A DNA stretch of 17,768 nt, from contig JANWHL010000130.1 of assembly GCA_025450405.1 (NCBI GenBank), positions 1 to 17,768 of the forward strand. Direction: 5' to 3'. The DNA is from Ktedonobacterales bacterium (lineage in GTDB: Bacteria; Chloroflexota; Ktedonobacteria; Ktedonobacterales; JADMIN01). The translations under genes were made by a program, and so were the position numbers. This document shows, in pieces, positions 6,807 to 13,325 of this stretch; position 1 is the stretch's first letter, and each line of letters begins with the position of its first letter. The notes beneath the pieces are model-generated. The model searched no databases. It was not told the origin of the DNA and saw only the letters and a program-made list of their open reading frames with translations.

Positions 6807-8057
6807 TCACTCCCACTTGAACGTGCGAATGGCGACAAGATAGGTCACCACGCCCCACGCCAGGATACCCAGCAGCTGCCAGCGGACGTCGTAGAGCGAG
6901 GCGCCGTCCGAGGCAATCTTGCGCAGGGCATCATTGAGGTACGAGAGCGGCAGGTTGTTGGCGACCGGCTGGAGCCACTTGGGAAAGCTGTCGGTGGGGA
7001 AGAAGCTGCCGCCGAGCAGAAACTGCGGCAGGGTGATCAGGTTGACCACCGGACCCATCGCGTTCTCGTCGCGGAAGTTCCCCGCCACGATGAGCCCGAA
7101 GCCGAGGAAGGCGACCAGCCCGAAGAGCGAGACCAGCAGCATCTCGGCGAAGGTCTCCGCGCCGTGGGCGAGGTAGAAGTTGAAGAAGTAGACGCCCGCC
7201 ACCAGCAGCACGATGACCTGAGCGAACGCGATGATCAGCCGCGAGGCGCCCTGCGCCAGCACAATCGTCGTCGGGCGCGTCGGTGTCGCGAAGATGCGCT
7301 TGAAGACCAGTGTACGCTTGAGCACTACGAACCCGAAGGCGGTGCCAAAGATGGCGATCGAGAGCAGCGAGAAGCCGAGCTGGCCAGGCAGCACGAAATC
7401 GATGTAGGTATATTTGCGCCCGGCGATGTCTTTGGTCGCCAGGGTTACGGCCGGCGTGGTGATGCCCGCCGCCCGCACGTTGACCTGATCGACCACGCCC
7501 TGGACGAAGGCCTGGGCGGCCGCGGCGTTCTGCGGTGAGGCGCTGGTCGTGGTCAGGGTGACGGCATAGCCTGTCCCGGCGGCGCCCGGGAATCCGCCCG
7601 TGCCGGGCTGGCCCCCCGCGCCAGGCGCTACCGTGGGTGACCCCTGGGACGGGACCGTCTGTCCGGGACCCTGGCCCGCCGGAATCGGTACAGCGGTGAT
7701 GCTCAACACCCCGTCGAGCTTGCCCGAGCGGAGGTCCGCTTCGAGGCTGGATGCTGACCCGTGCGAGAGCTGGACCGCGCTGATGTGAGTGAGCGCGAGA
7801 TAGATCGGCGATTGCTGATCCGACCCATCGGACACGCCCAGCTTGATGTTCGTCCCGCCATTGCCCAGCAGGCCGAAGACAGCGATGAAGACCAGTGGGA
7901 AGAGGAAGCCAAAGAAGAGATTGGCAAGGCTACGGGTCTGGGCGACGAAGGAGGCGCGGGTCATGGCCACGAATGCCGCCCACTGGCTGGGAGCACGGGC
8001 TTGCGTCGTGCGCCCGACCCGCGGCACGGGATCGACGACGCGGGTCATCTTGCTCAT
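6807..8057 (-). CDS. ABC-2 type transporter permease
   Basis: This 416-residue membrane subunit pairs with the ATPase encoded just upstream to form an exporter. The topology is that of the ABC-2 family with a large external loop: a first hydrophobic helix at about 46-65, an outside domain to about 220, then five helices at about 222-245, 272-292, 303-326, 335-353 and 393-412. The C-terminal half carries typical features: LKRTLVFKRIFATPTRP (amphipathic coupling region), FLLGGSFFPTDSFPKWLQ and ANNLPLSYLNDALRKI. The external domain contains a Gly/Pro-rich stretch at about 124-164, unusual and probably a flexible linker. The substrate cannot be told from sequence; related exporters carry drugs, lipids or polysaccharides. 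The start at 8057 has a GGAGAG 13 bases upstream; ATG at 8048 is an alternative. The ATPase stop is 74 bp upstream on the same strand. Confidence 0.9.
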   Translation of the reverse strand: MSKMTRVVDPVPRVGRTTQARAPSQWAAFVAMTRASFVAQTRSLANLFFGFLFPLVFIAVFGLLGNGGTNIKLGVSDGSDQQSPIYLALTHISAVQLSHGSASSLEADLRSGKLDGVLSITAVPIPAGQGPGQTVPSQGSPTVAPGAGGQPGTGGFPGAAGTGYAVTLTTTSASPQNAAAAQAFVQGVVDQVNVRAAGITTPAVTLATKDIAGRKYTYIDFVLPGQLGFSLLSIAIFGTAFGFVVLKRTLVFKRIFATPTRPTTIVLAQGASRLIIAFAQVIVLLVAGVYFFNFYLAHGAETFAEMLLVSLFGLVAFLGFGLIVAGNFRDENAMGPVVNLITLPQFLLGGSFFPTDSFPKWLQPVANNLPLSYLNDALRKIASDGASLYDVRWQLLGILAWGVVTYLVAIRTFKWE

Positions 8058-8131
8058 GGCGATAGTCCATCTCTCCGGGCGATTGTCAGCGGCGGGGCCG
8101 ACTCCATGACCACCTTCCGCTCACGGGCGGC

Positions 8132-8887
8132 TTACTCATCGCGCAGTTCTTTGCCGGTCAGATCCAGGAAAACGTCCTCAAGACTGGCGGGGCGCACGAC
8201 CTGAGGTTTCTGAAAGCCCTTGGCGAGCAGCCGGTCGATCAACTCGCCGGGCGTTCCGCTGGCGACGATGCGTCCCTCGTCCATGATGGCCACACGGTCG
8301 CTCAGCTGCTCGGCCTCCTCCATATAGTGTGTTGTCAACACGACGGTCACGCCCTCCGAGCGGATCTCACGCACCAGCTCCCAGAGATTGAAGCGCGCTT
8401 GCGGATCCAGGCCGGTCGAGGGTTCATCCAGAAAGATGACCCGCGGACGATTGACCAGGGTTGAGGCGATGGAGAAGCGCTGCTTCTGGCCGCCGGAGAG
8501 CTTTTCGAAGCGGGTGCGCGCTTTGTCTTCGAGCTGTACCTTGCGCAGCATCGCCATGGGGTCCACCTTGACATCGTAGAGCCCGGCGAAGAGCTGGAGC
8601 AGTTCGCGCAGCGTCAGCCCCGGATAGAAACCGGCGGCCTGGAGCTGGACGCCAATGAGGCGCTTCACGCGCCAGGGATCGCGCCGCGCGTCGAAGCCGT
8701 CGATGACGACCTGGCCCGAGGTCGGCTGCTTCAGGGTCTCGATGATCTCCAGCGTGGTGGTTTTGCCAGCGCCGTTGGGACCGACGATCCCGAAGATCTC
8801 GCCCTCATTGACCTCGAAGGAGACGCCGTTGACGGCGGTCAGCGAGCCGTAGCGCTTGACGAGCTCGCGAACTTCGATGATGGCCAT
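8132..8887 (-). CDS. ABC transporter ATP-binding protein
   Basis: This is the cytoplasmic ATPase of the ABC-2 exporter whose permease gene follows 74 bp downstream. The 251-residue product has Walker A GPNGAGKT at 36-43, the Q-loop region VQLQAAGFYPGLT at 80-92, the signature LSGGQKQR at 130-137, Walker B VIFLDEP at 150-156, the D-loop STGLD at 157-161 and the switch His187 in TTHYMEEAE. The C-terminal ASLEDVFLDLTGKELRDE is typical of the drug/lipid exporter (CcmA/NatA-like) group. The frame is open to an ATG at 8953, but the ATG at 8887 is preferred: AGGAGGAAG lies nine bases upstream, and the extra residues would be translated from a short tandem repeat (WGIGWGVGWGI). The pair is probably one operon read from a promoter near 8970-9000. 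Confidence 0.95.
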   Translation of the reverse strand: MAIIEVRELVKRYGSLTAVNGVSFEVNEGEIFGIVGPNGAGKTTTLEIIETLKQPTSGQVVIDGFDARRDPWRVKRLIGVQLQAAGFYPGLTLRELLQLFAGLYDVKVDPMAMLRKVQLEDKARTRFEKLSGGQKQRFSIASTLVNRPRVIFLDEPSTGLDPQARFNLWELVREIRSEGVTVVLTTHYMEEAEQLSDRVAIMDEGRIVASGTPGELIDRLLAKGFQKPQVVRPASLEDVFLDLTGKELRDE

Positions 8888-8905
8888 CGTCGTCAACTTC
8901 CTCCT

Positions 8906-8941
8906 GATGCCCCACCCGACGCCCCACCCGATGCCCCACTT
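8906..8941. repeat. three tandem 12-bp units in the ABC operon leader
   Basis: The units GATGCCCCACCC (8906-8917), GACGCCCCACCC (8918-8929) and GATGCCCCACTT (8930-8941) differ at one or two positions. On the minus strand they lie directly upstream of the AGGAGGAAG ribosome site of the ATPase gene and so would be in its leader RNA as GGGTGGGGCATC repeats. Confidence 0.9.
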
Positions 8942-8969
8942 CCGGCGACCCATGGCTCACCAGACAAAG

Positions 8970-9000
8970 TAGATAGCACACACTCGGCCGTGCCGGTCAA
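8970..9000 (-). promoter_or_regulatory. candidate promoter of the ABC exporter operon
   Basis: On the minus strand TTGACC (8995-9000, 5 of 6 to consensus) is followed 19 bases later by TATCTA (8970-8975), preceded by TGC as an extended -10. The spacer is long and the -10 is weak. Position, about 75 bases before the ATPase start, is suitable. Confidence 0.3.
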
Positions 9001-9344
9001 TTCGCGATGTGATACGCTGTCCCCGGCTTCCCAATCGCCCACCAGCCACGCGAGGTGCCGCGCCCGAAGTGCCAGGCGAGCCGCCTCCGGGCGCGGCGAG
9101 GCACACCATTTGCCACGCCAGAACACGGTGCCGCTGTCGCGCCCCGTGGGCGGCGGGTCCCGCGCGACGCGCCCGATGCGGGCGCAACCCGCACGTGCTC
9201 ACGCGGACGAAGGTGGAAGCCATCCGCGGGATCATCGGAAGGTAGTTCAGCCGGTTGTTCTTCGTGTCACACGCGCCGCCCCCCAGGCAAAAGGATCTTC
9301 CAGCGCGGGAGGTCTCGCTCACTGGGTTCCGGGCCGCGCGCAGT

Positions 9345-9349
9345 GGGAG
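9345..9349 (+). promoter_or_regulatory. ribosome binding site choosing the GH15 start
   Basis: GGGAG with a 6-base spacer precedes the ATG at 9356. This is the reason for placing the start here and not at the far upstream start near 8990. Confidence 0.6.
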
Positions 9350-9355
9350 CGTGTC

Positions 9356-11392
9356 ATGCACTGGAGCGATACTCCGAACGCAACCAGTGAGCCAGGCGAT
9401 GTGGACCGCGCCGCCCGACAGATGGCTGAGCGGGTGGCGGCGATGCGCCTCTCGGGTGCGATCAGTCTCATCATCGTGGAGACTGATGCCATTTGGGATG
9501 GGCAACGTGACGACCACGCTGGCCAGATTGTGCGAAAGCTCGTTTTGCTCGCTGCCCACGAGCACACCCACATCGTTATCCGCGGCCCGCTGAGCGACGA
9601 TCGACGGCGGCGGATCACCGCATCTGGCGCCGCTGGGGCCGACGGCGAGCGGCACATCAGCGTCAAGTCCGAGCGCCCGGAAAGCGTGCGGAACCTCATC
9701 GACCAAGACGGGACGACAGCGGGAGAGTGCCTGGCACTCCTCGCCGATTCCAGCGCGGACGCCCCGCCGGGCTGCCTGGCCTTCTACGTCGGCTCTGGCG
9801 ACCCGCCCACTAACACCAAGCTCACCCGTCTCGCCGGTCCTGAGGCGACCGATAAGGTGCTCGCCCTGTATGGCACCGCGCTGGCCCAGGAGCGCGCGGG
9901 CCAGGCGTTCCGAGCCGCGTCGACGGGCGCGAGCCCGCCAGCGGAGGCCGCCTTCGACCGCGGCATCCTCACGGGTGTCGCCCGGTCGGCGGCACGGCCA
10001 GGGGCACCCTCCGCCGCGCCTTCTCAACCGCTGCCTGACCGCGACGGACTGCGCGACCTGGCACGACGGGCCTATGGACATTTGCGGCGCAATCTGCTGC
10101 CGAGCGGCGCGGTGGTCGGGGCGCCGGTGCGCGGGCAGCATTCCGGTGAGCCGAACTACTGGTTCTTCTGGCAACGCGACGCCGCGGCTGCCATGAGCTG
10201 GCTGATTGAGTGGCACCAGCGCGGTCTGACTGGCCTTGAGGCCGCCGACCTGGCCGAGGCGATCACGCGTTACGCCGCCTTCATCGAGCGCATCCAGGGC
10301 CATGGGCACCTGGGCACCAGCCGATACACCGTCGCGGGCGACCCGATTCAGGGGTATGGCAATCCGCAGCTGGACGGTCCGGCGCTCAGCGCCCTGGCGC
10401 TCGCGCGCGTGACGGAGCCCGTGGGCGTCTGGGGGCGGCTCCAGGTTTATCTGGATTTCCTGGCCACGCCCACCGCCGAGAGCGCGAGCGTGGACGCCTG
10501 GGAGTTCATTTACGGTCGGCACTTCAACGTCGTGGCGCTGCAGGCGCGGGCACTTGGAGTGGGCGCCCGAGTGGCCGAACGCCTCGGACACCACGACCAC
10601 GCGGCGCGCTACGACACCGCCGCGGCGCGCCTGGCGGCTCTCCTCGCGTCCTTTGTCGATCCATCGAGCGGGTGCGTGGTCGCCCACCGCGCGACCGTCT
10701 CCCCCTGGTTCGAGGCCACGAGCCGACTCGACATGATCGTGCCGGGCGCCTTGCTCGCGGCGTGGACGCCACCACGCCCAGACACGCCGGCCATTGGCCG
10801 CGATCTGACCAATCTGGCGCATCCGGCCATCCTCACGACGATGAGCGCCCTGGAGGAGGCCTTCGCGAGCCTCTACGCCGCCAACCGCGACTGGCGCGCG
10901 GGTGGCAACACAGGCTTCGGCCTGGGTCGCTTCCCCGAGGACGCTAACGACGGCGTCGGATCGACGGGGGGCAATCCATGGCCGCTCACGACCTTGTGGG
11001 GCGCCCAATTCTATTACCGACTCGCCCAGGAGCTGGACGCCACCGAGCGGGCGCAACCAGGCCGCGCGCTCCTCACCGATCCTCGGCAGTCGACCTTTCT
11101 GAATCGGGTCGCGGGCGCCGAGGTGGTCGCGACCGACCATCCGCTCGCGCTCGGTGTCTGGCGCGAGCGGCTGCTGCCCGCCCTCGTTGCCGCTGGAGAC
11201 GGCTACCTGAATTTCGTCGTCCACCACGTCCCGCTTGACGGCGGCGTCACCGAGCAGATCGACCGGGATACCGGCCAGCCACGCGGCGCGCCGTGCCTGA
11301 GCTGGGCGCTGGCGGAGCTGATCGGCACAATCGCTGTTCGCGAAGACGTCTATGGACTGGTGGAGCGGGGAGGCGAGGAGCGGGGAGGCTAG
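9356..11392 (+). CDS. GH15 glucoamylase-type glycoside hydrolase with unusual N-terminal domain
   Basis: GH15 enzymes release glucose from the ends of alpha-glucans; some bacterial members cut trehalose. The 678-residue product has the GH15 (alpha/alpha)6 barrel at about 230-665. Signatures: WFFWQRDAAAAM at 269-280 (Arg274-Asp275 match the substrate-binding Arg-Asp), GNPQLDGPALSALAL at 335-349, DAWEFIYGRHF at 380-390 with Glu383 as candidate general acid, GRFPEDANDG then GGNPWPLTTLWGAQFYYRLA at about 524-557, and TEQIDRDTG at 632-640 with Glu633 as candidate base. The words resemble the fungal-type glucoamylases closely. There is no signal peptide, so it should act on internal glucan or trehalose. 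Residues 34-165 form a separate domain whose beta-strand pattern resembles trehalose-6-phosphate phosphatase without its catalytic residues (inference). The last codons come from a duplicated 12-bp unit (11363-11374, 11378-11389). DUF1206 follows on the same strand. Confidence 0.85.
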   Translation: MHWSDTPNATSEPGDVDRAARQMAERVAAMRLSGAISLIIVETDAIWDGQRDDHAGQIVRKLVLLAAHEHTHIVIRGPLSDDRRRRITASGAAGADGERHISVKSERPESVRNLIDQDGTTAGECLALLADSSADAPPGCLAFYVGSGDPPTNTKLTRLAGPEATDKVLALYGTALAQERAGQAFRAASTGASPPAEAAFDRGILTGVARSAARPGAPSAAPSQPLPDRDGLRDLARRAYGHLRRNLLPSGAVVGAPVRGQHSGEPNYWFFWQRDAAAAMSWLIEWHQRGLTGLEAADLAEAITRYAAFIERIQGHGHLGTSRYTVAGDPIQGYGNPQLDGPALSALALARVTEPVGVWGRLQVYLDFLATPTAESASVDAWEFIYGRHFNVVALQARALGVGARVAERLGHHDHAARYDTAAARLAALLASFVDPSSGCVVAHRATVSPWFEATSRLDMIVPGALLAAWTPPRPDTPAIGRDLTNLAHPAILTTMSALEEAFASLYAANRDWRAGGNTGFGLGRFPEDANDGVGSTGGNPWPLTTLWGAQFYYRLAQELDATERAQPGRALLTDPRQSTFLNRVAGAEVVATDHPLALGVWRERLLPALVAAGDGYLNFVVHHVPLDGGVTEQIDRDTGQPRGAPCLSWALAELIGTIAVREDVYGLVERGGEERGG

Positions 11393-11525
11393 CGCCTGCC
11401 CGGGCATCCAACTTGCGTACTCTTTTCGATTCATCGCGTGTCTGTCTTCTCGCGCCTGTCGGCACGCGGGGTCGTGCCCGCGCGGGCCATTGGCGCACGT
11501 CGTCGCGCGCCGGCATGGATCGCAA

Positions 11526-11532
11526 GGGGAGG
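11526..11532 (+). promoter_or_regulatory. ribosome binding site choosing the DUF1206 start
   Basis: GGGGAGG with a 7-base spacer precedes ATG 11540. It excludes the longer in-frame start at 11438, whose added residues are Arg/Ala-rich and match nothing. Confidence 0.75.
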
Positions 11533-11539
11533 AATACCA

Positions 11540-12397
11540 ATGGCGAACGCAGGGGCGCAATCGGCGGCCAACCGCGTGGAACAGACCGGCCGGCAGGCGT
11601 CGCGCAGTCGGTGGGTGCAACTGTTGGCGCGGACGGGCTACGCGGCCAAGGGCATCGTGTATCTCATCGTCGGCGGCTTCGCTGTGGCGGCGGCCGTCGG
11701 AACCGGAGGCGGGACCACCGACCGCACCGGGGCCGTCCGCGCGATCTACGACCAGCCGCTCGGCAAGTTTTGGCTCGTGCTCGTCGCCGTCGGGTGGCTC
11801 GGCTTCGCCCTTTGGAGTCTCTTGGAGGCGTGGCTGGACCCAGAAGGCGAGGGCAGCGGCGCGAAGGGCATTGCCGCCCGCGTGGGCTACGCGGTGGTGG
11901 GCTGCTCCTACGCGGGTCTGGCGATCACCGCTCTGCGCCTGGTCGCCGGCTCTGGTGGCGGGGGGACGAGCTCGAGCGCGCAGACCCAGGGCTGGACGGC
12001 GCGCCTGCTCGCCCATGGCTGGGGCGTGGCACTGGTGATCGCCGCCGGACTCGTGGTGCTCGGCGTCGCCGCCTACCTGTTCTACACCGCCTATTCGGCG
12101 CGCTTTGAGAAGCATCTGGCGTCGCCGGGGAACGGAGCCATCGCCGGATGGGTGCGACGGCTCGGCCGCGCGGGATACGCGGCGCTTGGCGTGGTGTTCA
12201 CGATCATCGGCATCTTCCTCATCGCCGCGGCGGTCCAGCACAATCCCGGCGAGGCCATTGGCCTGGATGGCGCGTTGCGGACGCTGGCGCGGCAGCCCCT
12301 GGGTCACGTGCTCTTGGGGATTGTCGCACTCGGCCTGTTCGCCTATGGGATCTATTCCTTCGCCGAGGCGCGCTATCGCCGGCTCACACCCGCCTAG
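11540..12397 (+). CDS. DUF1206 membrane protein with three two-helix repeats
   Basis: The 285-residue product is an integral membrane protein built from three copies of a two-helix unit, the hallmark of DUF1206. Each unit starts with a GYAxxG motif: RTGYAAKGIVYLIVGG at 31-46, RVGYAVVGCSYAGLAI at 114-129 and RAGYAALGVVFTIIGI at 210-225. Units one and three continue with an almost identical QPLG segment (72-75 and 252-255) followed by a second helix, while unit two has a longer Gly/Ser-rich linker at 137-150. Six helices are expected: about 36-52, 77-98, 117-136, 160-183, 214-232 and 256-275. The function of the family is unknown. The 147-bp gap after the GH15 gene has a 6-bp hairpin at 11461-11478 but no clear promoter, so the two may be co-transcribed. 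Confidence 0.85.
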   Translation: MANAGAQSAANRVEQTGRQASRSRWVQLLARTGYAAKGIVYLIVGGFAVAAAVGTGGGTTDRTGAVRAIYDQPLGKFWLVLVAVGWLGFALWSLLEAWLDPEGEGSGAKGIAARVGYAVVGCSYAGLAITALRLVAGSGGGGTSSSAQTQGWTARLLAHGWGVALVIAAGLVVLGVAAYLFYTAYSARFEKHLASPGNGAIAGWVRRLGRAGYAALGVVFTIIGIFLIAAAVQHNPGEAIGLDGALRTLARQPLGHVLLGIVALGLFAYGIYSFAEARYRRLTPA

Positions 12398-12479
12398 GGC
12401 CGCCGCGTCCCGCGTGGCACGGTCGCCCGGAGCGCGGTCCGCTATCTCGGCTCTCCCGGTCACCGCGCGCGTCGCGTCG

Positions 12480-12485
12480 TATACT
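12480..12485 (+). promoter_or_regulatory. possible -10 box of the YbaK-type gene
   Basis: TATACT (5 of 6 to consensus) stands in otherwise GC-rich sequence and would start transcription about 20 bases before the ATG at 12512. The matching -35 (CGGTCA at 12457-12462) is poor at 3 of 6. Confidence 0.3.
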
Positions 12486-12511
12486 GCCGGGTGAGGGGAA
12501 GGGGGCGGCCG

Positions 12512-13027
12512 ATGGCCAGGCACGAAGACCAACACGGCAAACATGATAGGCGCGTCAAGACCAACGCCATGCGCGCCCTCGACGCCCACAAGGTTCCGTA
12601 CGACACCTTCACCTATGCCAGCACAATCCACTCGGCCAACGAGGTGGCCGGACTGCTGGGGGTGCCCGCGAGCGAGGTCTACAAGACGCTGGTTCTCGTC
12701 ACCGGCGACGCGCGGCACCTGCTGGTAGTGGTGCCTGGCGACAGCGAGGTGGACCTCCGCCTGCTGTCGCACGCGCTCGGCGTGAAGTCCGTCCAGATGG
12801 CACCCCAACGCGAGGCCGAGCGATTGACCGGCCTGCTCGTGGGTGGAATCTCGCCGCTGGCGCTGCTGGGCCGCCCCTTCGAGGTCTATGTGGACGCCCG
12901 CGCGGCCGACCTTGAATACCTCTACATCAATGGCGGGCAGCGCGGGGTGAATATCCACCTGCGCGTGGCGGATCTGCTCGCCATCACTGGCGCGCGCTTG
13001 GTCGCGGCCACGCAACGTCCCGCCTGA
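12512..13027 (+). CDS. ybaK: YbaK/EbsC-type aminoacyl-tRNA deacylase (Cys-tRNA(Pro) deacylase-like)
   Basis: Members of this family remove a wrongly attached amino acid from tRNA; YbaK itself clears Cys from tRNA(Pro) after prolyl-tRNA synthetase errors. The 171-residue product matches the YbaK layout along its length: KTNAMRALDAHKVPYDTFTY near the start, ANEVAGLLGVPASEVYKTLV with the conserved Lys58, LVVVPGDSEVDLRLLSHALG at 71-90, AERLTGLLVGGISPLALLG at 102-120 with the GGISP motif, and LEYLYINGGQRGVNIHL at 134-150. AAGGGGG at 12499-12505, six bases before ATG 12512, supports this start over the GTG at 12491. The N-terminal 15 residues are polar and charged, and add little to the fold. It lies 114 bp after the DUF1206 gene. 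The precise tRNA specificity is inferred from the closest pattern only. Confidence 0.9.
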   Translation: MARHEDQHGKHDRRVKTNAMRALDAHKVPYDTFTYASTIHSANEVAGLLGVPASEVYKTLVLVTGDARHLLVVVPGDSEVDLRLLSHALGVKSVQMAPQREAERLTGLLVGGISPLALLGRPFEVYVDARAADLEYLYINGGQRGVNIHLRVADLLAITGARLVAATQRPA

Positions 13028-13041
13028 CCTCATGGGCATGT

Positions 13042-13060
13042 GCGCGCCACGACGGCGCGC
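13042..13060 (+). terminator. small hairpin after the ybaK-type gene
   Basis: A 7-bp perfect stem (GCGCGCC / GGCGCGC) with a 5-base loop starts 14 bp after the stop codon. No T-run follows. Location fits a terminator; GC-rich stems also occur by chance here. Confidence 0.3.
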
Positions 13061-13235
13061 TGGACCGCCCCGCGGCGCGCCCGCACTGTGGCCATGGCCA
13101 ATTTGGCGGTGACTTCCGCCCCGACCAGCCAGCGACGTATCGCTCATACGGGCCACTGTGGTCGCGCCGAGCATGCGGATCGCGGGCGTACCGATACCGT
13201 GGAGGGCAACGCGGCGCGCCAAGTCGCGATTAATA

Positions 13236-13265
13236 TTGACAGTGACACTGGCGCTGTGCGATACT
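13236..13265 (+). promoter_or_regulatory. strong sigma70-type promoter of the VWA gene
   Basis: A perfect TTGACA (13236-13241) is followed after 18 bases by GATACT (13260-13265), which is preceded by TGC as an extended -10. The area just upstream (CGATTAATAT) is a local AT-rich patch. Transcription would start near 13272, about 54 bases before the GTG at 13326. This is the best promoter match in the window. Confidence 0.65.
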
Positions 13266-13325
13266 AGTGATCCGTGGCACCTCACCGTCCGAATCCTTCA
13301 GTCATCAGGAAAGTAGGCCATCGCC

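Larger units (their letters stand above)
8888..9355. other. divergent intergenic region between ABC operon and GH15 gene
   Basis: This 468-bp stretch holds no gene I can support. It carries the ABC ATPase leader with a 12-bp tandem triplication (8906-8941), a possible minus-strand promoter (8970-9000), a very GC-rich middle part, and a segment at 9237-9302 with some tRNA-like words. The plus-strand frame of the GH15 gene is open back to 8990, but the extra 122 residues (Arg/Ala/Pro-rich) look like unread GC-rich sequence. Confidence 0.5.

Noticed and set aside
9200..9240. Possible T-box leader (GGTGGAAGCCATCCGCGGG)
   Set aside because: The conserved GGTGGNACCGCG core is not matched and no tRNA synthetase or amino-acid gene follows.
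13089..13100. 12-bp palindrome TGGCCATGGCCA as an operator
   Set aside because: Palindromes of this composition are common in GC-rich DNA, and it is 140 bp upstream of the nearest promoter with no second copy.
8957..13285. A 1442-codon stop-free reading frame on the minus strand
   Set aside because: It lies opposite the GH15, DUF1206 and YbaK-type genes, which have clear family motifs. Its translation is Arg/Ala/His/Gly-rich with no recognisable domain. Long antisense frames are expected from the codon pattern of GC-rich genes.
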